Assembly: GCA_000495415.1 (NCBI GenBank)
Contig: AWGX01001026.1
Location: 1-9,975, forward strand
Source: Smithella sp. ME-1
GTDB lineage: Bacteria; Desulfobacterota; Syntrophia; Syntrophales; Smithellaceae
Length of the DNA: 9,975 nt
Direction of reading: 5' to 3'
Translations under genes and position numbers: made by a program
Notes under the pieces: generated by a model
Told to the model about the DNA's origin: nothing
What the model saw: the letters and a program-made list of their open reading frames with translations, nothing else
Databases searched by the model: none
Shown here: positions 1-7,555 of the stretch, in pieces
How the letters are laid out: the number at the start of each line of letters is the position of its first letter
Numbering within the stretch: position 1 is the stretch's first letter

Positions 1-281
1 TAGATATCAACGTCATTTTATCCGCTGATTCCGATCAACCTTTACGAGAAAAGATATATAAATTAAGAATTGATGAACCACCGATAGATGATGTAACGAT
101 GGAGAAAGATTTCAATGATACTATAAGAAAAATTAAAGGCAAATGGTATAAAGAGCAAAAACGTCAAATTCAGCTCAAGTTGAAACAAGCGGACGAAAGC
201 GGCGATAAGGAGCTGATATACAATCTGACTTGCCAGAAACAGAATTTGATGAGAGAAGAAAGAAGTTTAATCAATAAATAA
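1..281 (+). CDS. dnaG: DNA primase DnaG, C-terminal fragment (5' end outside window)
   Basis: This is the last 92 codons of an open frame that enters from the left edge (first complete codon at base 3) and stops with TAA at 279-281. The visible peptide includes [10 protein letters not shown] and then a long charged helix ([18 protein letters not shown]) ending in EERSLINK. This resembles the helical C-terminal region of bacterial DnaG, which binds the replicative helicase DnaB. DnaG makes the RNA primers for Okazaki fragments. None of the zinc-binding or TOPRIM catalytic part is in view, so the call rests on the tail and on the gene lying 20 bases upstream of rpoD, as in the classical dnaG-rpoD macromolecular-synthesis operon. 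An internal ATG at 99 is in frame but is not the true start. Co-transcription with rpoD is likely, since no terminator lies between them. Confidence 0.82.
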   Translation, partial: DINVILSADSDQPLREKIYKLRIDEPPIDDVTMEKDFNDTIRKIKGKWYKEQKRQIQLKLKQADESGDKELIYNLTCQKQNLMREERSLINK

Positions 282-301
282 TAAAATTTAGGAGATGCCC
301 A

Positions 302-2029
302 ATGGCAAAAGAAGCACAGTCTGATGAAGTTAATAAGTTAATTTTACTGGGCGAAGAAAAGGGTTTTTTAACTTACGACGATGTCAACGATACATTGCTG
401 CCGGATGTAACATCTTCGGAACAAATTGATGATATTATTATGCTTTTTGGAGAAAAGAATATTGATATCATTGATACCGAGCAGGGCGAAAAGTTGACAG
501 TGAAAAAACCGGTTAAAGATATAGGCATTGGCACTACTAATTTTAAGGAAATGCTGGCCCTGGTTTCCACTGCGGATAAAACCGGAGATCCGGTAAAAAT
601 GTATTTGCGTGAGATGGGATCTGTTTCTCTGTTGAGTCGCGAAGGAGAAGTGGAAATAGCCAAAAAAATCGAAGAAGGCGCACGTGAAACAATGTCAGCA
701 ATTTTTCGTCTCTCCGTTTCGATTAATGAAGTGTTCAATATCGGCGATAAACTGATAAGCGGTGAAATCAGGAGCAAACACGTTGTCGACAATATTGAAG
801 ATGAAGAAGGCTTCATGGAAGAGGATGAACATAAGGAAAGAATTCTGAAATTGATAGGCAGAATTAAAAAATTTAATGGTGAAAGCAATGTTTTACGCGC
901 CAAGCTAAAGTCCAGTACTTTGAGCACCAAAAAAAGGGATTTATTCAAAGCCGAATTAGAAAAAAATACAAAAAACATCATCACACTTTGCCGGAAGGTT
1001 CGCTTCAGTAAGAAACAAATTAATCGGTTTATTGACCGTTTGCGGAATTACGCGGATGAAATTGAAGTGGCGGAAAAAGTTATTGCTCCTTACAAAAAAG
1101 AAACAAAAACAACTGTAGCCAAGACGAAAAAAGATAAAAAAGGTGCTGCCAAAAAGGAAATTATTCCGGTGAAACCGTCTAAAAAAAATGATGCGGCAGT
1201 CAGGGAAGCGCATAAAAAGATAAGGCAGATTGAAAAGGAAGTAGGCATATCGGCAACAGCCCTTAAAATGATTATTAAGACCATTGAAGAGGGCGAAAGA
1301 AAAGCGGAAATAGCACAAAGAACACTTGTCGAAGCCAATTTACGGCTGGTTGTAAGTATCGCTAAAAAGTACACTAATCGTGGATTGCAGTTTCTGGATT
1401 TGATTCAGGAAGGCAATATCGGTTTGATGAAAGCTGTGGATAAATTTGAGTATCAACGTGGTTATAAATTTTCGACGTATGCCACGTGGTGGATCAGGCA
1501 GGCAATTACAAGGGCTATTGCCGATCAGGCGCGAACAATCAGAATTCCTGTTCATATGATTGAAACAATCAACAAACTGATTCGCACTTCCCGCTATCTG
1601 GTGCAGGAGCTTGGTCGGGAACCCACTCCCGAAGAGATAGCCAATAAAATGGAATATCCGCTGGAAAAAGTCAGAAAGGTATTAAAAATTGCGAAAGAGC
1701 CGATTTCTTTGGAAACTCCTATCGGTGAGGAAGAAGACAGCCATTTAGGCGATTTCATCGAAGATAAGAAAATCATATCTCCTTCGGAAGCAACGATCAA
1801 TATAGATTTAGCGGAACAAACGCGAAAAATATTAAAAACACTTACTTCGCGTGAAGAGAAAGTTTTACGAATGCGTTTTGGCATTAGCGACCGTTTAAAT
1901 TCTTTGATGGGAGAAGAAAGAGCGTCAACGGATTTAACAGAGAAATTTACGGAAGTTACCGAAGTTGTCGAAACCCCTGTATTAAAAAAAGTGAAGGATA
2001 AATCGAAGAAACGTTCAGCAAAACAGTAA
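302..2029 (+). CDS. rpoD: Primary sigma factor RpoD (sigma-70) with region 4.2 missing or replaced
   Basis: This is a 575-residue sigma-70 that directs RNA polymerase to promoters. Region 1.1 lies at about residues 8-60 ([16 protein letters not shown]), region 1.2 at 95-126 ([11 protein letters not shown]), a long non-conserved segment at 127-330, and region 2 at about 338-417 ([17 protein letters not shown], then the -10-binding part around [14 protein letters not shown]). Region 3 lies at about 418-475, and the sigma finger around HLGDFIED (481-488). Region 4.1 is at about 500-528, ending KVLRMRFGI. The expected region 4.2 (TLEEVG...[22 protein letters not shown]) is absent. Residues 529-575 are instead a Lys/Glu/Thr-rich tail with no recognisable helix-turn-helix. 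The non-conserved segment carries a Lys-rich linker at about 265-295. AGGAG at 290-294 sits 7 bases before the ATG and supports the start. It is probably transcribed with dnaG. The identity is secure; normal function as a -35 reader is in doubt. Confidence 0.93.
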   Translation: MAKEAQSDEVNKLILLGEEKGFLTYDDVNDTLLPDVTSSEQIDDIIMLFGEKNIDIIDTEQGEKLTVKKPVKDIGIGTTNFKEMLALVSTADKTGDPVKMYLREMGSVSLLSREGEVEIAKKIEEGARETMSAIFRLSVSINEVFNIGDKLISGEIRSKHVVDNIEDEEGFMEEDEHKERILKLIGRIKKFNGESNVLRAKLKSSTLSTKKRDLFKAELEKNTKNIITLCRKVRFSKKQINRFIDRLRNYADEIEVAEKVIAPYKKETKTTVAKTKKDKKGAAKKEIIPVKPSKKNDAAVREAHKKIRQIEKEVGISATALKMIIKTIEEGERKAEIAQRTLVEANLRLVVSIAKKYTNRGLQFLDLIQEGNIGLMKAVDKFEYQRGYKFSTYATWWIRQAITRAIADQARTIRIPVHMIETINKLIRTSRYLVQELGREPTPEEIANKMEYPLEKVRKVLKIAKEPISLETPIGEEEDSHLGDFIEDKKIISPSEATINIDLAEQTRKILKTLTSREEKVLRMRFGISDRLNSLMGEERASTDLTEKFTEVTEVVETPVLKKVKDKSKKRSAKQ

Positions 2030-2036
2030 AATAGTA

Positions 2037-2065
2037 TTGACAATCTGTCTATTTGAATATATTAA
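2037..2065 (+). promoter_or_regulatory. Candidate sigma-70 promoter for the tRNA
   Basis: A perfect -35 hexamer TTGACA lies at 2037-2042, followed after 17 bases by TATTAA at 2060-2065, which matches TATAAT at four of six positions. It starts 7 bases after the rpoD stop codon, and the tRNA begins at 2097, so the transcript would have a leader of about 25 bases for RNase P to remove. A TATAAC at 2079-2084 is an alternative -10, but no good -35 stands 16-18 bases upstream of it. Read-through from rpoD is also possible, because no terminator was seen after rpoD. Confidence 0.5.
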
Positions 2066-2096
2066 TTTGCATTTGACATATAACAAAGAAAATGGG

Positions 2097-2172
2097 GGGC
2101 CTATAGCTCAACTGGTAGAGCCACCGGCTCATAACCGGTAGGTCCCTGGTTCGACTCCAGGTGGGCCCACCA
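2097..2172 (+). tRNA. tRNA with anticodon CAU (elongator Met, or Ile2 if C34 is modified)
   Basis: This is a complete 76-base cloverleaf with encoded CCA (2170-2172). The acceptor stem GGGCCTA (2097-2103) pairs with TGGGCCC (2162-2168) through one G-T wobble, and the discriminator is A2169. The D arm is GCTC/GAGC (2106-2109 with 2118-2121). The anticodon stem ACCGG/CCGGT (2123-2127 with 2135-2139) encloses loop CTCATAA, giving anticodon CAT at 2130-2132. The T arm is CCTGG-TTCGACT-CCAGG. It is not the initiator tRNA: position 1 pairs with 72, and the three consecutive G-C pairs of initiator anticodon stems are missing. An elongator methionine tRNA is the simplest reading, but a lysidine-modified isoleucine tRNA also has a CAU gene sequence and cannot be excluded by eye. 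Confidence 0.95.
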
Positions 2173-2324
2173 GATAAAACTAGAAGGAAAGCAATGACGA
2201 CCATAGGGGAAATCATTTTTCGTAAAGGCAAAGGAGGTTTAACAACATTTGTAGCTGCCGTGATGGGACGAACAGTGTCATCATTACACGGTACAGATGA
2301 TAAAACTATAAAGATTTATCCTTT
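2173..2324 (+). other. Transcribed-looking stretch without a convincing gene, between tRNA and terminator
   Basis: About 150 bases follow the tRNA before an intrinsic terminator, so they are probably a trailer of the tRNA transcript or a small RNA. A perfect Shine-Dalgarno string (AAAGGAGG, 2230-2237) has no ATG, GTG or TTG start that opens a frame at usable spacing. A modest hairpin is possible between CCGTG (2258-2262) and CACGG (2287-2291). The 10-mer GATAAAACTA occurs at both ends (2173-2182 and 2299-2308). A frame from ATG 2194 (59 codons, stop 2371-2373) runs straight through the terminator hairpin and resembles nothing I recognise. I cannot assign a function. Confidence 0.35.
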
Positions 2325-2356
2325 AAAAATGCACCCCTGGAAGGTGCATTTTTTTT
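2325..2356 (+). terminator. Intrinsic terminator after the tRNA unit
   Basis: The arm TGCACC (2330-2335) pairs with GGTGCA (2343-2348) around a 7-base loop. Flanking A and T runs extend the stem to about 11 pairs, and eight T's follow the GC part (2349-2356). It separates the tRNA transcript from the zinc-ribbon gene, which starts 34 bases further on. The A-tract on the 5' side could let it work in both directions, but there is no minus-strand gene nearby that would need it. Confidence 0.8.
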
Positions 2357-2389
2357 ATCCAAAATTACAATAGAAGAAGGAGAAAGTTA

Positions 2390-3109
2390 TTGAAAGAGAA
2401 TTTATTATTATTAATAAAACTTCAAGAATGTGATTCGCAGTTGGTTAAGTTGTCTGCCAAGAAAAAAAAGCTGCCTGAAGATATAGATAAACTGGATAAA
2501 GAGTTTATCTCTTTTAAAGAGGGAATCGAAAAAAACAAAATCAAGTATGATGAGCTTAAATCCCGCCATACTGAAAGTGAAAACAAAATTAAGAGACTCA
2601 ATGAAGGTGTTGTCAAAACAAAAGAAAGGTTGTTGGAGGTTAAAAACAATAAAGAATACCAGGCTATGCTCAAGGAAATAGACATTGCCGAATCATCGCG
2701 CGGTAACATTGAAACGGAAATAATCTCGATATTGGAAGAGTTGGATAAACTTTCTATTTTAGTAAAAAAAGATGAGGAAATTTTAAAACAGAGCAAAAAC
2801 AAATACGAACAGGAAAAGAAAATAATTGAGAACGATTTGAATACAATAGATGCCGATATTTTGGATTGGGAAAAGAAGCGTATTGATTTGAGGAAGAATG
2901 TTGCTGAAGATCTCTTGGCTAAATATGAAAGAATTAAAAAAAGAAATCAGGGCATCGGTGTAATTTCCGTTTGGAAATCGGTTTGCAACGGATGCCATAT
3001 GAATATTCCGCCGCAGCTTTACAATGAATTGCAAAGATCGGAAGAGTTGCTTAGTTGTCCCAATTGTGACCGGATAATGTATTTTCAGGAAATGGAGAAA
3101 CCGGCTTAA
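2390..3109 (+). CDS. Coiled-coil protein with C-terminal C4 zinc ribbon (zf-RING_7 / CdsZ-like family)
   Basis: The product is 239 residues. Residues 1-185 are almost entirely charged heptad-like helix, typical of a long antiparallel coiled-coil hairpin. Residues 190-230 carry a four-cysteine zinc ribbon: C199-x2-C202 and C223-x2-C226, within VCNGCHMNIPPQLYNEL and LLSCPNCDRIMYF. This layout matches a widespread bacterial family annotated as 'C4-type zinc ribbon domain protein', whose molecular role is poorly defined; nucleic-acid or RNA-polymerase association has been suggested for relatives. The start codon is TTG at 2390, supported by AAGGAG at 2377-2382 with 7 bases of spacing. Only 5 bases separate it from the RNase H gene, so the two are very probably co-transcribed. 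The linkage of this family with an RNase H gene is, to my knowledge, a recurring arrangement near rpoD in Deltaproteobacteria. Confidence 0.87.
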   Translation: MKENLLLLIKLQECDSQLVKLSAKKKKLPEDIDKLDKEFISFKEGIEKNKIKYDELKSRHTESENKIKRLNEGVVKTKERLLEVKNNKEYQAMLKEIDIAESSRGNIETEIISILEELDKLSILVKKDEEILKQSKNKYEQEKKIIENDLNTIDADILDWEKKRIDLRKNVAEDLLAKYERIKKRNQGIGVISVWKSVCNGCHMNIPPQLYNELQRSEELLSCPNCDRIMYFQEMEKPA

Positions 3110-3114
3110 GTCCT

Positions 3115-3522
3115 ATGGTGGAGAGAAATTATAAATTATTCAGTGATGGTGCTTGCCGTGGCAATCCCGGTGTTGGTGGCGCTGGTGCAGTCATAACGGA
3201 TGATCGGGAAAATGTTGTTTGGGAAGGCAAGGAATATTTGGGACACTGCACCAATAACATCGCTGAATACAGAGCGCTCATTATGGGGCTAAATGGCGCT
3301 CTTGATAATGGTTATAAAGATCTGGAAGTCTATCTTGATTCAGAACTTCTTGCCAAACAAATAAACGGTTCTTATCGTGTTAAGAATGAAAATTTGAAGA
3401 TTTTAATGCAGGATGTGCGCAGCCTGCTGTCTTCTTTTAATTCTGTTCAGGTTAAACACGTTCCCCGTCTTCACAACAGTCATGCCGATAGGTTAGCCAA
3501 TCTGGCGATTGATGAAAATTAA
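3115..3522 (+). CDS. RNase HI family protein (compact, 135 residues)
   Basis: The protein degrades the RNA strand of RNA-DNA hybrids (replication primers, R-loops). It has the full RNase H fold signature: D11 in LFSDGACRGNPG, E51 in NNIAEYRAL, D75 in VYLDSELL and D125 in HNSHADRLAN, giving the acidic quartet needed for two-metal catalysis. The N-terminal hybrid-binding domain of RNase HI variants and the basic handle region of E. coli RnhA appear to be absent. At 135 residues it belongs with the short RNase HI-like group seen in archaea and many bacteria, so I give no specific symbol. The ATG at 3115 lies 5 bases after the preceding stop, and a GTG at 3118 is a possible alternative start. It ends 23 bases from the convergent phospholipase D gene, with no obvious terminator in that gap. 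Confidence 0.9.
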   Translation: MVERNYKLFSDGACRGNPGVGGAGAVITDDRENVVWEGKEYLGHCTNNIAEYRALIMGLNGALDNGYKDLEVYLDSELLAKQINGSYRVKNENLKILMQDVRSLLSSFNSVQVKHVPRLHNSHADRLANLAIDEN

Positions 3523-3545
3523 TCCAACTGAATATCGTCTCTGAT

Positions 3546-5255
3546 TTAATAAAGGATTTCAAAAATTCGCGCCAGATTCATAAACGTGCCGAATTTTTCT
3601 TCTTTATAAGCCAGATCTGAGAAAAAGACTTCTCGTGTGTTCAACTCAAGTTCTTTTAGAAAAAGATTTTCTCGTTCGGTGGCCACGGATTTATCAGTTA
3701 TATAAACCATTATTTCGGATTCGAGATAAGCGCTCCTAAGCGACAGATTGTATGAACCAACGGCCACGCATTTTCCATCGAAGAGGAATTGTTTGACGTG
3801 GTAATAAGGTTTCTGTTTAAGATCTGGATCGCAACCGTATTCGTATATGCGTACTCCTGCGGCCAGCAGATCACGGTAATAGTTCAGTGAAATGTAGTGA
3901 CAAAGCGACATGGCTAATTCCTGACCGGTTTCATAAGAGTTTGTCAGGATACGCACATCAATCCCCTTACGTGCGGCGTCTATCAGTGCGTTCTGCAATT
4001 TTAGCGGTAATGCTAAATATTGTGATGTAAGATAGATCCTGGATTTGGCCGTAAGACAAGCCTGGACCAGTTCATCCAAGTTGGTGTATGAGCCATCCCA
4101 TGGTCGGGAGTGTACCAGTCGGGCTGGTATTCCTTGGGGTAGGGACTCTATAGAAGGAGCATGATTGTTCAGCGTTCCTCCACCGAATATCACCCAGTTT
4201 TGCCGGAAGGCCTTGTCCAGTTCAGTCACAATCGGCCCACTCAAGAGAATATCGAGATCCTTATACCAGAAAAAATAACTCTCCGTTAAGTTACGGCCGC
4301 CCATAATAGCTTTTTGGCCATCGACAATGATCATTTTTTCATGAATGGCATAGTCGATCATGATCTGACCCTTGCCGCGTTCTTCCTCCCAACGCCGAAA
4401 AGGGTTGTCCTGAGGCAGTGATTTATAGAGAAGGTAATTATCCTGCATTTTTTTATACCAGGGTGAGGATGTGGTACTAACACTGCGGGGCAGGCTGATA
4501 TCACCGCCGAGGAGTACTTCTATGCCGTGCCGTTTTAAATTGAGATAAGCCAGCGATGACGTGCCCAACTGGGTATAGCGGTTAATAATTAGCTTAACAT
4601 CAATACCTTGTGCCGCCTTGTTTTTGAGCATCTCGATCAGACGTGCGGTTTGTCCGGTGTCTTCCAGATAGTAAGTTTGCAGATATATGGTATGTTGAGC
4701 TCCGGCCAGCAGATTCAACCATTGCTCAAAGGCATATTTGCCATCATCCAGAAATTCCACTCTATTTCCGTCAATAATGCTCCCTTTAGTCTCGGTGTCC
4801 AACAGTCTCTGCTGCTTTTGTGCCAGAATATTTGATTCTCCAGGTGTCGGTGGGCTTGCAATGTGGATGTCGGCTACGGCATGTATAGGAGGCGCCTTAG
4901 CAAAACTGGCCCGAATTGGTATCTTGTAGCGGCCGGGCTTGATTGCGGGATTGAGAGTAAAAGAAATACAATAGCGTTTTTGACCTTGCGTTGTTGTATA
5001 GGGGAAAAAATGAATGTCTTGACCAAGACCTGTGATGTCGATCGAAAACTCGGGTATTTCCAGTGTATCGGTCTTGAGTGAAAGATCGATAGATAGCTGC
5101 TTATGGATTCCGGGATAAATAGTTTGAGGATAAACATTAGATTCAGAAATACCTGCAGGGTGATCCACTGTGTTGCGTGCCAGAAAATTACAACTGCAGA
5201 ACATGGTTTGAACCATAACAAGAATAATCGTTGCGATAAGTCTCTGTTTACGCAT
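3546..5255 (-). CDS. Exported phospholipase D-family protein (cardiolipin synthase-like), probable lipoprotein
   Basis: The product is 569 residues. The N-terminus MRKQR followed by a hydrophobic run to about residue 19 and then C20-S-C22 looks like a lipoprotein signal. The lipobox is degenerate (FCSC), so C22 is the likelier lipidated cysteine. Residues ~35-135 form a beta-rich stretch, possibly Ig-like. Two HKD motifs follow: H305-x-K307-x4-D312 with GG at 319-320, and H486-x-K488-x4-D493. These are the paired catalytic half-sites of PLD enzymes, which form a phosphohistidine intermediate. Likely activities are phospholipid headgroup transfer (cardiolipin or phosphatidylglycerol chemistry) or phospholipid hydrolysis in the periplasm. 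The spacing and N-domain differ from classical Cls, which has two transmembrane helices. There is no Shine-Dalgarno before ATG 5255; the upstream 15 bases are nearly all A/T. It lies 83 bases downstream of proB, where proA often sits in related genomes. Confidence 0.85.
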   Translation of the reverse strand: MRKQRLIATIILVMVQTMFCSCNFLARNTVDHPAGISESNVYPQTIYPGIHKQLSIDLSLKTDTLEIPEFSIDITGLGQDIHFFPYTTTQGQKRYCISFTLNPAIKPGRYKIPIRASFAKAPPIHAVADIHIASPPTPGESNILAQKQQRLLDTETKGSIIDGNRVEFLDDGKYAFEQWLNLLAGAQHTIYLQTYYLEDTGQTARLIEMLKNKAAQGIDVKLIINRYTQLGTSSLAYLNLKRHGIEVLLGGDISLPRSVSTTSSPWYKKMQDNYLLYKSLPQDNPFRRWEEERGKGQIMIDYAIHEKMIIVDGQKAIMGGRNLTESYFFWYKDLDILLSGPIVTELDKAFRQNWVIFGGGTLNNHAPSIESLPQGIPARLVHSRPWDGSYTNLDELVQACLTAKSRIYLTSQYLALPLKLQNALIDAARKGIDVRILTNSYETGQELAMSLCHYISLNYYRDLLAAGVRIYEYGCDPDLKQKPYYHVKQFLFDGKCVAVGSYNLSLRSAYLESEIMVYITDKSVATERENLFLKELELNTREVFFSDLAYKEEKFGTFMNLARIFEILY

Positions 5256-5338
5256 AATTTTTTATAAGGAATTGTTTCTGCATTAGTGAACTTATAAACT
5301 ATTTTATTGAGGGGGGATAATTAAGGTAACAACTTAGT

Positions 5339-6490
5339 TTAACCCTTGTTTTTAATGTTTTGTTTAGTTATCGCCAGATTATCACGATGGATTACTTCAT
5401 CATAATCTTTATGTCCCAGAACCTGATTAATCTGAGACGTTTTCAGTCCTTTGATTTTGCTTATTTCAGCGGAACTGAAATTGACCAATCCTTTGGCTAA
5501 AATTACACCTTTGCGATCAACACAGACAACCGGATCGCCCAGATTGAAATCTCCTTCCACGTCGACGATGCCTGAAGGTAGCAGGCTTTTTCCTTTCTCC
5601 AATAGAGCTTTCTTTGCCCCTTCGTCAATTGTAAGTTTGCCGCTGGTACGCAGGGTGAACGCAATCCAGTATTTTTTAGAGTTCAGGCGATCAGCCATCG
5701 GCAAAAATAGAGTGCCAATTTCTGTTCCGGCCATTATTTCGGTCAGAACATTTTTCTTTTTCCCCGGAGCTATAATGCAGGGAATGCCGATGGCCGTAAC
5801 TTTTTTAGCTGCCTGAATCTTACTTTTCATTCCGCCTGTTCCTGCCGAAGATGTCTCTCCTGTTGCAGCGGATTCAATATCTTCAGAGATTTCATTGACA
5901 ACTCGTATAAGTTTAGCTTTTTTAGAAACTGTCGGATTACAATCATAAAGACCATCGGTGCTGGTCAGGTTGATAAACAGATCGGCTTCAATCACGTTGG
6001 CGATCATCGCGGCAAGGTTGTCGTTATCTCCGAACTTTATTTCATCAACGGCAACGGTGTCATTTTCATTGATAATGGGAATTGTTTTCCATTCAATAAG
6101 TGTGGAAAGAGTATTGCGAATGTTCAGATATCGCTGGCGGTCGGTTAAATCGGAAAGGGTTAAAAGGATTTGGGCGACGTAATGGCCGTTCTTTTCAAAA
6201 GATTTGGAATAGATACGCATCAGTCTTCCCTGTCCGATGGCGGCAGCTGCTTGCTTTTCGGGCATGCTTTTGAGATTTTCTGTTATTTTGAGGCGATGTT
6301 TTCCAGAGGCAATAGCGCCCGAAGTTACCAGCACTATAGAATGTCCGGCCTCTGCCAGACAAGACATTTCACGAACAAGGGAGTCAATTATTTTGAGATC
6401 CAAACCGTCACTACCGGTCAATACCGCAGAACCAACCTTGATAAGAATTGTTTTGGCATTGGCAATGACATCCTGACGAATATTTTCCAT
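5339..6490 (-). CDS. proB: Glutamate 5-kinase with C-terminal PUA domain
   Basis: ProB phosphorylates L-glutamate to glutamyl-5-phosphate, the first and usually feedback-inhibited step of proline synthesis in the cytosol. The amino-acid kinase domain spans about residues 10-255, with K18 in ILIKVGSAVLT, S57 in LVTSGAIASG, the NENDTVAVDE loop (141-150), GDNDNLAA (154-161), NLTSTDGLYD (174-183) and GTGGMKSKI (217-225). The PUA domain follows at about 278-360 (SGIVDVEGDFNLGDPV). At 383 residues it is full length. It starts 19 bases after the obgE stop, which suggests one transcript, although the spacer holds no strong Shine-Dalgarno. proA (glutamyl-5-phosphate reductase) is not next to it in this window, so the pathway partner must be elsewhere. 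Confidence 0.96.
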   Translation of the reverse strand: MENIRQDVIANAKTILIKVGSAVLTGSDGLDLKIIDSLVREMSCLAEAGHSIVLVTSGAIASGKHRLKITENLKSMPEKQAAAAIGQGRLMRIYSKSFEKNGHYVAQILLTLSDLTDRQRYLNIRNTLSTLIEWKTIPIINENDTVAVDEIKFGDNDNLAAMIANVIEADLFINLTSTDGLYDCNPTVSKKAKLIRVVNEISEDIESAATGETSSAGTGGMKSKIQAAKKVTAIGIPCIIAPGKKKNVLTEIMAGTEIGTLFLPMADRLNSKKYWIAFTLRTSGKLTIDEGAKKALLEKGKSLLPSGIVDVEGDFNLGDPVVCVDRKGVILAKGLVNFSSAEISKIKGLKTSQINQVLGHKDYDEVIHRDNLAITKQNIKNKG

Positions 6491-6509
6491 AACTTTGCTT
6501 GCGTCCGGT

Positions 6510-7505
6510 TTAATTTAGTTTTCTAATTATTTTGTTTAGTATTTCCTTTATTCCTTCTCCGGTAACAGCGGAAAAAGGATGCAATATTATGCCTTTTTTT
6601 TTGAATAGAGCAACTTCTTTTTTGACGTTTTCCTTTACATAAGACAAATCGATTTTATTAAGAGCCACAATTTGCGGCTTTTCCAGTAAGTCAGGATTAT
6701 AGTGTTCAAGTTCCTTATTGATAGCGGTGAAATTAGACCAGGCGTTGGTATTGGGCTCAGTCGAAATATCAACAATGTGGAACAAAACAGAAGTTCTTTC
6801 TATATGTTTTAAAAATTTGATGCCCATGCCCAATCCTTCATGCGCGCCGGAAATAAGACCGGGTATATCGGCAATGACGAAACTTTTTGTGCCTGAATAT
6901 TTTACTACTCCCAGGTGCGGGGTAAGTGTAGTGAAAGGGTATTCAGCAATTTTGGGTTTTGCTGCCGATACGCGTGAAATAAAAGTTGACTTCCCGGCGT
7001 TGGGATAACCGATGATTCCTACATCAGCCAACAGTTTCAATTCCAGTTTAAGAGTAAATTCGTCACCCTCCATTCCTTCCTGAGCAAACCGGGGTGTTTG
7101 ATGAGTCGAAGTCGTAAAGTGAGCGTTGCCCTTACCGCCAATGCCACCGCGCGCGACAATGAAAATTTGTCCCGGCTCCGATAAATCGGCAAATACTTCT
7201 CCTGTTTCGAAGTTCTTAATAACTGTTCCCACCGGCACCAGTACTTCCAGATCTTCGGCACTTTTGCCTGTACGATTATTGCCTGAACCGTGGCCGCCGT
7301 TTTTGGCGGTTTGGTGCTGTTTATATTTTAAATCCAGCAGAGTGTGATGACTTTCCGTTGCGCGGAAAATAACATCTCCACCTTTACCTCCGTCTCCTCC
7401 ATCGGGGCCGCCTTTTGGCACGAACTTTTCGCGCCGGAAACTTACACAACCTTTGCCGCCGTGACCGGCCTTGACATAAATTTTTGCTTCATCAACAAAT
7501 TTCAT
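6510..7505 (-). CDS. obgE: Obg/CgtA GTPase
   Basis: ObgE is a ribosome-associated GTPase needed for 50S subunit maturation and linked to stress signalling. The N-terminal Obg fold (residues 1-158) is glycine-rich, with MKFVDEAKIYVKAGHGGKGC and repeated GG stretches. The GTPase domain follows: G1 GYPNAGKS (166-173), G2 threonines around FTTLTP (191-196), G3 DIPG (213-216), G4 NKID (283-286) and G5 SAVTG (312-316). The protein ends at 331 and lacks the variable C-terminal extension of some relatives. The start at MKFVDEAKI is the family's normal start, although the upstream bases give only a weak ribosome-binding site. The gene is separated from rpmA by a terminator and an unusual intergenic stretch, so it probably has its own promoter, which I could not identify clearly. 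Confidence 0.96.
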   Translation of the reverse strand: MKFVDEAKIYVKAGHGGKGCVSFRREKFVPKGGPDGGDGGKGGDVIFRATESHHTLLDLKYKQHQTAKNGGHGSGNNRTGKSAEDLEVLVPVGTVIKNFETGEVFADLSEPGQIFIVARGGIGGKGNAHFTTSTHQTPRFAQEGMEGDEFTLKLELKLLADVGIIGYPNAGKSTFISRVSAAKPKIAEYPFTTLTPHLGVVKYSGTKSFVIADIPGLISGAHEGLGMGIKFLKHIERTSVLFHIVDISTEPNTNAWSNFTAINKELEHYNPDLLEKPQIVALNKIDLSYVKENVKKEVALFKKKGIILHPFSAVTGEGIKEILNKIIRKLN

Positions 7506-7555
7506 TGGTATGTCCGTATATATTTTATTTCAAGTTCAAATAAAATGTCTTGTAT

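Noticed and set aside
373..2043. Several antisense open frames opposite rpoD (for example 373-984 and 1594-2043 on the minus strand)
   Set aside because: They lie wholly on the other strand of a strongly conserved gene, have no ribosome-binding sites, and read as Phe/Ser/Leu-rich shadow translations.
2073..2078. Second TTGACA just before the tRNA
   Set aside because: A -10 element 16-18 bases downstream would fall inside the tRNA, where the sequence is GC-rich and has no TATAAT-like hexamer.
2161..2373. 70-codon plus-strand frame starting inside the tRNA 3' end (or from ATG 2194, 59 codons)
   Set aside because: It overlaps the tRNA and runs through the intrinsic terminator hairpin. The product resembles no family I recognise.
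4874..5221. 115-codon minus-strand frame inside the PLD gene, and plus-strand frames at 4608-5081
   Set aside because: They are other-frame or antisense shadows of the signal and beta-rich N-domain coding sequence, with no supporting start signals.
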